From contig CAKUFZ010000015.1 of assembly GCA_934654475.1 (NCBI GenBank), positions 1 to 42,328 on the forward strand: a DNA stretch of 42,328 nucleotides, given 5' to 3'. The number at the start of each line of letters is the position of its first letter. Positions within the stretch are counted from its first letter, which is position 1. Below are positions 9,231 to 16,752 of this stretch, piece by piece. The translations under genes were made by a program, and so were the position numbers. This stretch comes from an uncultured Coriobacteriales bacterium (lineage in GTDB: Bacteria > Actinomycetota > Coriobacteriia > Coriobacteriales > UMGS124). Below the pieces are notes generated by a model. It did not search any database. It had not been told where the DNA came from and was given only the letters and a program-made list of their open reading frames with translations.

Positions 9231-9251
9231 CTTTCCATACGGTATGGAGAG
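9231..9251. promoter_or_regulatory. Palindrome upstream of the ammonium channel gene
   Basis: TCCATAC-G-GTATGGA (9234-9248) is a perfect 15-base palindrome that extends outward as CT...AG after one mismatch. It ends 64 bases before the amt start codon, a natural place for an operator. It does not match the GlnR or AmtR boxes I know. Confidence 0.45.
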
Positions 9252-9315
9252 CAAGCCCCGGCTCCCGCGCCACTCATCGGATGGGGCAGAACAGAAGGAT
9301 TGTTAGGAGGCTGAC

Positions 9316-10971
9316 ATGGAGGACGTATTTAGCTTGTGGTTCATCGTAGGTGCCTTGCTGGTGTTCTTCATGCAGGCGGGTTTCGCCATGGTCGAAGCTG
9401 GTTTCACTAGGGCGAAGAACGCGGGCAACATCGTAATGAAGAACACGCTCGACTTTTCCATCGGCGCAGTCGTGTTCCTGCTCGTTGGTTACGGCCTGCT
9501 TTCGGGTGCCGGTAACTTCTTCATCGGCGAGCTCGACTTCGGCTGGCTCGGCGGTGACTTCACGAGCTTCGACTGGAGCAACTTTTTCTTCCAGCTCGTG
9601 TTCTGCGCCACGGCCACGACCATCGTGTCGGGCGCCATGGCCGAGCGCACCAAGTTCAGCTCCTACCTCGTGGTGACCATCGTCATCTGCGCGCTCATCT
9701 ACCCCATCGAGACCCACTGGGTGTGGGGCGGCGGCTGGCTTGCCGACCTTGGCTTCATCGATTGGGCTGGCTCTGGCGTCATCCACATGGTCGGCGGCAC
9801 CATTGCCCTGCTCGGCGCTGCTTTCCTCGGCCCGCGCCTTGGCAAGTATGACCAGAACGGCCGCTCCAACGCCATCCCCGGCCACAGCATCACGTTGGGT
9901 GCCCTGGGCGTCTTCATCCTGTGGTTTGGCTGGTACGGCTTCAACGGCGCTGCCGGCGGCTCTGTCGCCCAGATCGCCCAGATCTTCACGACCACCACGC
10001 TCTCTTGCGTGTGCGCTGTCCTCGCCGCTATGATCCTCACCTGGGTCAAGAACGGCAAGCCCGACGTGACCTACACGCTCAACGCCGCCCTGGCGGGCCT
10101 GGTGGGCATCACCGCTGGTTGCGCTGACGTCGACGCCATCGGCTCCATCGTCATCGGCCTTGTCTGCGGCCTCGCTGTTGTGCTCGGCTGCGAGTTTATC
10201 GACAAGAAGCTCCACATCGACGACCCCGTCGGTGCCTCCGGCGTCCATGGCATCTGCGGTTGCCTCGGCACCGTGCTCATCGGCTTCTTCGGCACCGGCA
10301 CCGCTGGCAATTCCGACCTGGCCGGCCTCTTCTACGGCGGCGGCCTGAACCTGCTCGGCATCCAGCTCCTCGGCGTTGTGGCAATCCTCGCTTGGACTGT
10401 CGTCACCGCTGGTATCACCTTTGTTATCGTCAAGAAGACCATGGGTCTGCGTGTCAGCGAGGCTGAGGAAGTCGAGGGCCTCGACGTCTGCGAGCATGGC
10501 CTGCCCAGCGCTTACGCTGACTTCCTGCCCGTCGTTCCTGCCATGGCCTCCGCTTCCGGCGAGAGCGTCGACGTCTCCGGCATCAAGCCTGCTGAGGTCA
10601 AGCACGCCGGCTACATGACCCGCGTCTCCATCATCTGCAACCAGTCCGAGTTCGTGAAGCTGAAGGACACCCTGGCCAAGGTTGGCGTCACCGGCATGAC
10701 CGTCTCCAACGTCATGGGTTGCGGCATCGAGAAGGGCAAGACCGGCTCCTACCGCGGCGTCCAGACCAACGTCAACCTGCTCCCCAAGCTCCAGGTCGAC
10801 GTGGTTGTCTCCGAGGTCGACCCCGGCATCGTGGTCGCGGCTGCCCAGAAGGCGCTGCACACCGGCGCCGCCGGCGATGGCAAGATCTTCGTCTCCGACG
10901 TGAGCGACGCCCTGCGCATCTCTACCGGCCAGACCGGCGTCGCCGCCCTCGACATGACCACGAGGATCTAA
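9316..10971 (+). CDS. amt: Ammonium channel fused to a PII signal protein
   Basis: A 551-residue fusion. Residues 1 to about 400 form an Amt/Mep/Rh channel, with the pore histidine regions GSGVIHMVGG and GVHGICG. A linker follows, and residues 434-551 are a complete GlnB/GlnK domain: VSNVMGCGIEKGKTGSYRGV (T-loop tyrosine near residue 479), LLPKLQVDVVV, and the nucleotide-binding GDGKIF. The usual second arginine of the RIR motif is serine here (RISTG). In most bacteria GlnK is a separate protein that plugs AmtB when nitrogen is plentiful; here the plug is tethered. The ATG follows AGGAGG. No separate glnK or glutamine synthetase gene is nearby. Confidence 0.95.
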   Translation: MEDVFSLWFIVGALLVFFMQAGFAMVEAGFTRAKNAGNIVMKNTLDFSIGAVVFLLVGYGLLSGAGNFFIGELDFGWLGGDFTSFDWSNFFFQLVFCATATTIVSGAMAERTKFSSYLVVTIVICALIYPIETHWVWGGGWLADLGFIDWAGSGVIHMVGGTIALLGAAFLGPRLGKYDQNGRSNAIPGHSITLGALGVFILWFGWYGFNGAAGGSVAQIAQIFTTTTLSCVCAVLAAMILTWVKNGKPDVTYTLNAALAGLVGITAGCADVDAIGSIVIGLVCGLAVVLGCEFIDKKLHIDDPVGASGVHGICGCLGTVLIGFFGTGTAGNSDLAGLFYGGGLNLLGIQLLGVVAILAWTVVTAGITFVIVKKTMGLRVSEAEEVEGLDVCEHGLPSAYADFLPVVPAMASASGESVDVSGIKPAEVKHAGYMTRVSIICNQSEFVKLKDTLAKVGVTGMTVSNVMGCGIEKGKTGSYRGVQTNVNLLPKLQVDVVVSEVDPGIVVAAAQKALHTGAAGDGKIFVSDVSDALRISTGQTGVAALDMTTRI

Positions 10972-11023
10972 GGGTACGAGAGCGCTTCCCTAGGCACCTG
11001 AACGACAAGACCCGCCCGCAGGT

Positions 11024-11119
11024 TTTGAACTGCACCCCAAAACTTGGACGGGCTAAATAAGGTTACACCACAAGGGACTGGTTCCGGAACTCCTCCGGGG
11101 CCAGCCCCTTGTGTCTCTT
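11024..11119 (-). mobile_element. IS3-family insertion sequence remnant (right end and transposase tail)
   Basis: Reading the minus strand from 11119 to 11063 gives KRHKGLAPEEFRNQSLVV and a stop, the typical C-terminus of an IS3-family transposase (IS150-like group). Just beyond the stop, 11028-11053 has the IS-end-like sequence CTGCACCCCAAAACTTGG. Only the last 19 codons and one terminus remain, so the element cannot move. It marks the left edge of the accessory block that follows. Confidence 0.8.
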
Positions 11120-11160
11120 TGTTCATTCGGACACACGGTGCCTACTATGGCGTACAATTA

Positions 11161-11180
11161 CAATGTATTGCACATTGCAA
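11161..11180. promoter_or_regulatory. Small inverted repeats before the ribbon-helix-helix gene
   Basis: CAATG (11161-11165) faces CATTG (11173-11177), and TTGC-ACATT-GCAA spans 11168-11180. They end 18 bases before the start codon of the RHH gene, where an autoregulatory operator would be expected. Binding is inference. Confidence 0.3.
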
Positions 11181-11197
11181 ACATTAGGATGGACGAT

Positions 11198-11401
11198 ATG
11201 GGCTACGTCGATATGATTCGCAACGACGCGAATTCCACCGATATAAGGGAGTATCTGGTGAGTGGCGACCAGACAGCCATCACCATAAGGATCCCCGATA
11301 CGCTGCGAGATGCTGCCAAGGAGGCAGCCGCGTTAAAGGGCACGAGCCTGAGCGCTTACGTTCGCGAATGCCTTATCAAGGAGCTCACGGATGGCAGATA
11401 G
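11198..11401 (+). CDS. Ribbon-helix-helix DNA-binding protein
   Basis: A 67-residue protein whose C-terminal half is a MetJ/Arc/CopG-type fold: the strand QTAITIRIPD followed by two helices (TLRDAAKEAAALKGTSLSAY). The ATG at 11198 follows AGGATGGA. It overlaps the next frame by 11 bases, so the two are translationally coupled. On its own the pair could suggest a toxin-antitoxin operon, but the downstream frame looks like a BREX remnant, so a regulator of that locus is more likely. Confidence 0.75.
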   Translation: MGYVDMIRNDANSTDIREYLVSGDQTAITIRIPDTLRDAAKEAAALKGTSLSAYVRECLIKELTDGR

Positions 11402-11657
11402 TGAGCAGAAGTACAGCCTCTTGTTCACGCGCATCGGGGCGCGCAAGTCTGAGACCGCCGAAGTTGCCAGGTCTTACGCCGACTGCCTTGATTGGGCCGA
11501 GGCCAGGCGCCACATCGTCGAGGACAACATCCTCAGCCTCAATAAGGAGAGCACTCGCAAGTGCGTGGGCAGCGACCTGGACGACGGCGTGAAGAAGAAC
11601 TACAGCAAGTCCCCTCGCACCCTAGCGAAGGTCGCCGACTTGAGCGAATGGAAGTAG
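11391..11657 (+). pseudogene. brxA: Chimeric remnant: BrxA head joined to PglX tail (BREX)
   Basis: The 88-residue frame has two parts. Residues 6 to about 57 (QKYSLLFTRIGARKSE, then DCLDWAEARRHIVEDN and STRK) follow the start of BrxA (DUF1819), which in my memory begins KYSxxFTxGG and continues with a DW..VR..V...N pattern. Residues 62-88 start DLDDGVKKNYSK, which matches the C-terminal tail of the BREX methyltransferase PglX/BrxX. The join near 11562-11571 is in frame. This implies a deletion removing the rest of brxA, brxB, brxC and most of pglX. Intact BrxA is about 200 residues. It probably has no BREX function. Confidence 0.65.
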
Positions 11658-11677
11658 GCCGCAAAGGAGGAGCCTTG

Positions 11678-13135
11678 ATGAAAGATGCCGGACTGCTCGT
11701 TCGCGAGCTTGCGAAAACCACCACCGAGCTCGAGTGGGTGGAGTTCAAGACCGACAACAAAGACCCCAAGATGATTGGTCGCGACATTAGCGCACTCGCG
11801 AACTCGGCCACGCATCGCGAGGCGTCGTGTGCGTACATGGTATGGGGAGTCGACGACGCAACGCATGAGGTCGTGGGGACTGAGTTCGACCACCGCACGC
11901 TTAAGTGCGGTAACGAAGAGGTCGAGAACTGGCTTCACCACCAGCTCTCGGGCAACGCGTCGTTTGAGTTTGTCGAGGGCGAATGTGACGGGCGTCGAGT
12001 GGTCGTGCTCTCGGTCCGGCCAGCCTTCTCCCACACGGTCGACTTCGAGAACGTGGCCTACGTCAGGGTTGGTTCCTACACAAAGCCGTTGAAAAGCTAC
12101 CCGGCGATAGAGGCCGAGGTGTGGAACAAGATAACCAAGGCTGACTATGAAGCGTCCGCGGCGCTTGAGGACGTGCCGCTGCGAAGCGTGCTCGAGCTGC
12201 TTGACTATGCGAAGTATTTCGAGTTGCTGGAACTTCCGTTGCCGCAGACCCAGGAGGAGGTCGTGCGCTATCTGGGTGAGGACTGCCTGGTGGTGAAACA
12301 GGACGACGGGCGCTTCGCGGTAACGAACCTGGGCGCGCTTCTTCTCGCCCGCAACCTGTCCGATTTCGCAGGACTTGCGCGCAAGGCGGTCAGAATCGTC
12401 AAATACGAAGGCACGGGGCGGCGCGCAATCCTGAAGGACCGCGTTTCCCCCGTTGGCTACGCTAACGGTTTCGAGCAGACCATCGAGTACCTTCACGCCA
12501 TCCTGCCGTCGAGGGAACCCATCGGCAACGCCTTGCGCACCCAGCGAGCTCCGTACCCGGCTGAGGCGCTCCGCGAGCTCACGGCGAACATGCTTGTGCA
12601 CCAGGACCTGACAACCTCGGGTAACGGCCCGCTCGTCGAAGTGTTCGACGACAGGGTCGAGTTCACCAACCCGGGCACCTCGCTAGTGGAGCCTCTGCGG
12701 CTGCTCGACAACCCTCCCCGGTCGAGGAACCAGCGCCTGGCTGCAATTATGCGCCGCTTCGGCATTTGCGAGGAACTGGGTACGGGCTGGGACAAAGTGG
12801 TCATGAGCTGCGAGGAGATGTTCCTGCCCTCGCCGAAGGTGGACGACTACGAGAGCGGCGCGAGCAGCATGAAGGTTACCCTGCGCGCCCGGGTGCCCTT
12901 CTCGAGCATGCTGCCGAGCGACAGAATCATGGCGGCATACTGGCATGCATGCGTATGCTACATGGAGGGTGCGCCCATGGGCAATGCCTCGCTTCGTGCT
13001 CGGTTTGGCGCCGACGAGCCAAGCGCGTCGACCATTTCCCGCCTGATTCGCGACACGGTGGACGCGGGGCTCATCAAGCCCTACGACCCCAATGGCGGGA
13101 GAAAATACATGACGTACGTTCCGGCCTGGGCGTGA
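11678..13135 (+). CDS. AlbA_2 (Schlafen-type) / HATPase_c_4 protein
   Basis: A 485-residue protein, apparently intact, of the COG2865 type. An AlbA_2 domain lies at about residues 15-140 (ELEWVEFKTD near the start, later YVRVGSYTKPLK). A GHKL-like ATP-binding domain lies at about 285-385 (ALRELTANMLVHQDL, then GICEELGTGWDKV). The C-terminus looks like a winged helix (about 420-485). AAAGGAGG sits seven bases before the ATG. Such proteins are frequent members of defence islands, and a gene of this kind is often found between pglX and pglZ in BREX loci, which fits its position between pglX and brxL remnants. Its role there, regulatory or effector, is not settled. Confidence 0.8.
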   Translation: MKDAGLLVRELAKTTTELEWVEFKTDNKDPKMIGRDISALANSATHREASCAYMVWGVDDATHEVVGTEFDHRTLKCGNEEVENWLHHQLSGNASFEFVEGECDGRRVVVLSVRPAFSHTVDFENVAYVRVGSYTKPLKSYPAIEAEVWNKITKADYEASAALEDVPLRSVLELLDYAKYFELLELPLPQTQEEVVRYLGEDCLVVKQDDGRFAVTNLGALLLARNLSDFAGLARKAVRIVKYEGTGRRAILKDRVSPVGYANGFEQTIEYLHAILPSREPIGNALRTQRAPYPAEALRELTANMLVHQDLTTSGNGPLVEVFDDRVEFTNPGTSLVEPLRLLDNPPRSRNQRLAAIMRRFGICEELGTGWDKVVMSCEEMFLPSPKVDDYESGASSMKVTLRARVPFSSMLPSDRIMAAYWHACVCYMEGAPMGNASLRARFGADEPSASTISRLIRDTVDAGLIKPYDPNGGRKYMTYVPAWA

Positions 13136-13136
13136 T

Positions 13137-13244
13137 TTTATTTGCGCGCCATTTTCATATGGGGCACCGAGACGGTGGCATCCCTGGAAAACGCCTGGCA
13201 GAGGGCTTGCTGTTACATAGCCTTTATTTGCGCGCCATTTTCAT
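13137..13244 (+). repeat. 22-bp direct repeat pair flanking 64 bp
   Basis: The 22-mer starting TTTATTTGCGCGCC occurs at 13137-13158 and at 13223-13244, without mismatch. The first copy begins just after the stop of the AlbA_2 gene; the second runs into the first recognisable codons of the brxL remnant. It may be a duplication or deletion scar. The 64 bases between hold no recognisable gene. Confidence 0.85.
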
Positions 13245-13461
13245 GGAGCGCGACGAGTCGCCCTACATCCTGATGAACCTGAAGCCCACCCAGATGAGCC
13301 GGTTCGACTTCGAGGGGTACGTGGAGTGGCGTGCTCATCCGCTCCATAGGGCTCGACCCCGCGCAGCTGGGGCGACGGGCCAAGCCCTTTCAGCTGACAC
13401 GCCTGGTAACCTACTGCGAGCGCAACTACAACCTGGGCCCCAAGGACACAGGCAAAAAACG
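13240..13461 (+). pseudogene. brxL: BrxL (BREX Lon-like protease) remnant, frameshifted
   Basis: From 13243 the frame reads MERDESPYILMNLKPTQMS, then FDFEGYVEW; after a shift near 13330 it continues LIRSIGLDPAQLGRRAKPFQ, then RLVTYCERNYNLGPKDTGK. These blocks, in this order, match the segment of BrxL leading into its Walker A motif (I recall ILSSLKPIQIS, FDLDGYLEAR, SIGFNPE, VERNYNLIELGPKGTGKS). A short piece between EGYVE and W is missing, the Walker motif is damaged, and everything after it, including the protease domain, is gone. It is non-functional. Confidence 0.8.
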
Positions 13462-13506
13462 GGGCCCGGCTCCCTTCCGAGAGTCGAAATCGGGAGGGGC
13501 CGGGCC
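13454..13506 (-). terminator. Minus-strand terminator of the anion transporter gene
   Basis: On the minus strand a long stem (13463-13480 with 13490-13506, one bulge and two wobble pairs) is followed by six T residues (complement of 13454-13459). It lies 113 bases beyond the transporter stop codon and overlaps the end of the brxL remnant. Confidence 0.8.
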
Positions 13507-13618
13507 TACGGGAGCATTTGTTCAACGTCGCCTTTGCTTTTCCTGCCCAAAAGAAATGGGAGGCAGCTTATAAAACCTTGCGGGCGGGCCTTTTGCTGTG
13601 CTGCGTTTGTAGCGCCTC

Positions 13619-15406
13619 CTACACCACGGCGCTCACGACGAAGATCACGAGCGGGATGGTGACGAGGAAGATGCCGATGACGTCGATGATGGAGCCGGCG
13701 CGAATCATCGTGGTGATGGGCGTGTAACCGCTGGCGTACACGATGGCGTTGGGCGGGGTGGACACGGGCAGCATGAAGCCCAGCGAGGCGGAAAGCGCCA
13801 CGCCCACGGCCACGGGAACCGGGTCGAACCCTGCGGCGATGGCCGTGGTGATGGCAAGCGGGCCCACCATGTTCGTGGCGGCCGTGTGCGAGGAAATCTC
13901 CGACAGGAACAGTGCCAGCACGCAGAACGTGCCGATGAGCATGACCTGCGAGGGCGAGCCGCCCAGGGCGCGCACGATGCAGTCGCCGATCCAGGCCGAA
14001 AGGCCGGTGGAGTACATCATCGAGCCCATGGACAGGCCGCCGCCGAAGAGCAGGAGCGTGCCCCACTCGATGCCGTCCACGGCCTCCTTCCAGGAGATGA
14101 CGCGGCTGTGCTGCTCGTCGACGCCCTCGGCGCCTTCGCGGCGGGTGCGAGCGGGCAGGAAGAACAGCAGGATGGCGGCGAGCAGCGCCACGATCGACTC
14201 GGGCAGAATCTTGTTGTATGCGGCGAGGATGTCGCTGTCGGTGCCGAAGGCGACGCCCAGGATGCCGGGCATGACCCACAGAACCACGGCGAGCAGGAAC
14301 ACACACAGCGTGCAGATTTGCCCCAGGGTCCAATCGCCCATCTGCCTGCGGTGCTCGGCAATGAACTCCTGCGCGCCGCTGATTTCTTTCACGTCGGCGG
14401 GGAACATGCGCTGCAGCAGCACGGCCGTGATGACGAAGTACACGATCATCGCGATGGCGCCCCAGGTCATCCACTGGAAGAACGAGATGTGCACGTCGGC
14501 CATGGTGCCGAGGAAGCCCATCATGATGAGGTTGGGCGGGGTGCCGATGGGCGTGAGGACGCCGCCGATCGATGCCCCGTACGCCGTCATGAGCATGAGG
14601 CCCGTGGCGTACTTGTACGTCTTCATGTCCACCTCGCGGCCGGCACGGGAGAACATCTGGCGGATGGCGTCGAGCAGGCCCACCGAGAGCGGCACCATCA
14701 TGGCGGCCGTGGCGGTGTTCGAGACCCAGCCCGAGCACAGGGCCGTGGCGGCGCCGATGGCCAGGAAGATGCGCGTGGGGCTCGAGCCCACCCATTTGCG
14801 CGAGAGCAGCCAGTAGGCGAAGCGCTTGTCCAGCCCGTGCAGCATCATGGCCTTGGCCAGCACGAACCCGCCCAGGAAGAGGTAGATCATGGGGTTGGAG
14901 AACGGCGCGAACGCTTCGCTTGCGCTGCACAGGCCCGTGAGCACCGCGAGCACCGGCACGAGCAGCGAGGTGACGGGGATGGGCACGGGCTCGCAGATCC
15001 ACCACGTGCACACCAGGCACATCATGGCAAGCAGGCCATGGGCGCTCGTGGAGAGGTCGGCGATGGGGGTCATCCACACGATGAGGGCGAGCAGGGGACC
15101 CACGATGAGGCCGATGAGGCCGCGCGGGCTCTCCGAGAAGGGGAGCCTCCAGCGCTTGCGGTGGGGCTGGGGCGTGTGGACGGCGTGCGTCTCGAGGACG
15201 TTGGCCTCGTTGCCGTCGTCGACAAACGACGAGGCGAGCTCGTCGGCCTCAGCCTGCGCCTCTCGCTCGACCTCGAGCTCTTCGGCCAGGGCCTCGGGGA
15301 CGTCGTCGGGCGCCATGGCGACGACATCGCGGGCCTCATCGGCCCTTCCTTGCCCGCCCACGGCCACTGTGGCCCGGGTTTCCTTTGATTCTTGCTGTTC
15401 AGACAC
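13619..15406 (-). CDS. DASS/SLC13-family sodium:anion symporter
   Basis: A 595-residue transporter of the divalent anion:Na+ symporter family, which imports C4-dicarboxylates or sulfate. The paired signature loops are visible: SNTATA followed by MMVPLS, and SHTAATNMVGPL; in the second the usual asparagine is histidine. The substrate loop GTPPNLIMMG is also present. The first 90 or so residues are hydrophilic and strongly acidic, an unusually long cytoplasmic tail. The gene starts with GTG preceded by AAGGAAAGG. A dicarboxylate substrate would suit a fumarate-respiring host, but that is inference. Confidence 0.9.
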   Translation of the reverse strand: MSEQQESKETRATVAVGGQGRADEARDVVAMAPDDVPEALAEELEVEREAQAEADELASSFVDDGNEANVLETHAVHTPQPHRKRWRLPFSESPRGLIGLIVGPLLALIVWMTPIADLSTSAHGLLAMMCLVCTWWICEPVPIPVTSLLVPVLAVLTGLCSASEAFAPFSNPMIYLFLGGFVLAKAMMLHGLDKRFAYWLLSRKWVGSSPTRIFLAIGAATALCSGWVSNTATAAMMVPLSVGLLDAIRQMFSRAGREVDMKTYKYATGLMLMTAYGASIGGVLTPIGTPPNLIMMGFLGTMADVHISFFQWMTWGAIAMIVYFVITAVLLQRMFPADVKEISGAQEFIAEHRRQMGDWTLGQICTLCVFLLAVVLWVMPGILGVAFGTDSDILAAYNKILPESIVALLAAILLFFLPARTRREGAEGVDEQHSRVISWKEAVDGIEWGTLLLFGGGLSMGSMMYSTGLSAWIGDCIVRALGGSPSQVMLIGTFCVLALFLSEISSHTAATNMVGPLAITTAIAAGFDPVPVAVGVALSASLGFMLPVSTPPNAIVYASGYTPITTMIRAGSIIDVIGIFLVTIPLVIFVVSAVV

Positions 15407-15642
15407 GGTGTACCTTTCCTTCCGCCCGGCCGCGCGTTGCGAGAGAGAAAACCAGGCGGCGGTATTCTAGACCTGAAAAGGCACTTTGTAACCATCGCGT
15501 AACAGCCATGGAGAAAAGAGCGGATGAGGGGGATGCGGGAGGAGGGGTGGGGGCTTGCCTGACGAACGCATTGCGTCGTCTGCAGATAGGCCAGCAAAGA
15601 CGGGTGTTGAGCCTCGGTCCATGAGTTACCCTAAGAAAAGAA

Positions 15643-15716
15643 AGGCCTCCAAACGGAGGCCTGTGCGAATCAAGGTTGTCCCCCTACGGGGCGCCCACCT
15701 TGCGGAGGGCATTTTT
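15643..15716 (+). terminator. Two hairpins and T run; possible tracrRNA 3' end
   Basis: An 8-bp stem (15643-15650 with 15655-15662, arm AGGCCTCC) is followed by a second structure closed by CAAGGT (15671-15676) and ACCTTG (15697-15702) around CCCC-CTAC-GGGG, then TTTTT at 15712-15716. It ends exactly where recognisable Cas2 coding begins. In type II-A loci the tracrRNA often lies before cas9, so a deletion from behind a tracrRNA into cas2 would give this layout. The anti-repeat match is weak (CTCCAAAC against the GTTTTGGAG repeat start), so an ordinary terminator is equally possible. Confidence 0.45.
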
Positions 15717-15947
15717 CTCCTCAAGGATGGGTATCTGCCGTTGCAAGAATCCGTGTATGCCAAGCTTGTGATAAACGAGGGTGCGGCGGGACGCGCTGTG
15801 GCAAGACTCAGGAAGAATCGTCCGCCCGCTGGGTTGGTTCAGGTACTTAAAGTGACAGAGGCCCAGTTTTCAACCATGGAGTACATAACGGGCAATCGCG
15901 AGGCATATGACGAGGTTGATACAACCGAGGAGCTTCTGATTCTATGA
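15711..15947 (+). pseudogene. cas2: cas2 remnant (type II-A), 5' part missing
   Basis: The frame from 15714 reads FLLKDGYLPLQESVYAKLVI and continues RLRKNRPPAGLVQVLKVTE, then FSTMEYITGN, ending EELLIL. This is the C-terminal three quarters of a type II-A Cas2 (typical FLIK.GF...QESVY, then RKNKPP.GLVQ.L.VTEKQF). The first strand, with its conserved aspartate in a FDLP-like motif, is absent, replaced by unrelated sequence that forms hairpins. An open frame continues upstream to an ATG at 15621, but that region is not Cas2. The stop overlaps the csn2 start as ATGA, the normal coupling in such loci. No cas9 or cas1 is present. Confidence 0.82.
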
Positions 15948-16390
15948 AGCTGGTGTTCGTGGGACTTGAAAAGCCAATCGAGCTCGCGGTGGGGGAATGT
16001 ACGACACTTGAAGTCGCAAACTCAACGTTGTTTACAAGGGTTGTCTGCTCATCGATGTCGGGCGAGGGGCGCTATGCCCAGGGGCCGTATTCGATTTGGG
16101 AAGGGGACGCAGAGCTTCGGCCGAAGGATGTCTTGCTTGTTATTGACAACCCGCTGAGATTGACATGGGATGACAAGTGCTATACGAGCGGATTTTTCAA
16201 GCAAATGGAACGAGAGTATCTTGAGGATGAGGAGTTAAGGCGAATCATTGATGAGCTACAGCGAAATATTGAATCTCGCTTGCTGTCTCTCACGTTGGGA
16301 ATGAACGCCGATGTTGAGTTTGGCACAGAATGGGAGCTAAAGCGCTATCTCAAATTCATGGGGTTTGGAGTAGACTACCAGCAGGGAAAA
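15944..16390 (+). pseudogene. csn2: csn2 remnant (type II-A), 3' part missing
   Basis: About 149 residues match Csn2, the ring-forming adaptation protein of type II-A systems: MKLVFVGLEKPIELAVGECT at the start, then the acidic middle DDKCYTSGFFKQMERE and LEDEELRRIIDELQ. Intact Csn2 is about 220 residues. Here homology ends near 16390, where the sequence switches to a different gene; the frame runs on as unrelated residues to 16534. The truncated protein would lack the C-terminal part of the fold. A pseudogene is the most economical reading. Confidence 0.75.
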
Positions 16391-16442
16391 ACGTGCCCTC
16401 CAAGAAACTCGATCGATGAAGATCAGCGGGAGGCCCAACGAG

Positions 16443-16670
16443 ATGAACGAGCAGACAATAACATTCGACACTGGAACAACTCTGACGATAGACGAGTACA
16501 ACGACTATATCGAGCAACAACTTGCATGGATTGACAGCCTTCCTCCTATCACACCCGACAGCCCCTGGTACAAAATGTGGACAGGGGAGGAGGACTACCA
16601 TAGGCTCCCGGCTAAGTCGAACACACCAAATACAGACGACGGCCTACCAAAGGCCAACGGTCAGCAATGA
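16443..16670 (+). CDS. Small acidic protein of unknown family (paralogue A)
   Basis: A 75-residue frame (MNEQTITFDTGTTLTIDEYN, then YIEQQLAWIDSLPPITPD) starting after GGGAGG with nine-base spacing. It is clearly paralogous to the C-terminal half of the gene at 17147-17683, which reads VTFDDGTTLTLKEYDEYIGR and LKWVESLPPITPE. The DNA similarity continues through the stop, across 48 non-coding bases, into the first CRISPR repeat. The coding similarity also extends upstream of this ATG (KISGR against KLSGR), so the gene may be the tail of a longer one cut at the csn2 junction. I do not recognise the family. Confidence 0.5.
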   Translation: MNEQTITFDTGTTLTIDEYNDYIEQQLAWIDSLPPITPDSPWYKMWTGEEDYHRLPAKSNTPNTDDGLPKANGQQ

Positions 16671-16716
16671 CAGCTTTCTTTTCGTATAGAGGACCGAGAC
16701 GATGAACAAGCGCACG

Positions 16717-16752
16717 GTTTTGGAGCAGTGTCGTTCTGACTGGTAATCGCAC
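16717..16752 (+). CRISPR. 36-bp type II-like CRISPR repeat, copy 1
   Basis: A 36-bp unit beginning GTTTTGGAGCAGTGTCG and ending GGTAATCGCAC. The length, the GTTTT(A/G)GAG start and the TGGTA near the 3' side match type II-A repeats, and it lies downstream of csn2, where the array belongs. No 30-bp spacer and second repeat follow; the next copy is 320 bp away. The 48 bases before it are nearly the same as those before copy 3. Confidence 0.8.

Noticed and set aside
9231..9251. A GlnR- or AmtR-type nitrogen box before amt
   Set aside because: The palindrome is clear but its sequence does not match either consensus, so it is reported only as an unassigned operator.
11198..11657. A type II toxin-antitoxin pair (RHH gene plus 88-residue gene)
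   Set aside because: The 88-residue frame reads as BrxA head plus PglX tail, not as a known toxin, and BREX remnants follow.
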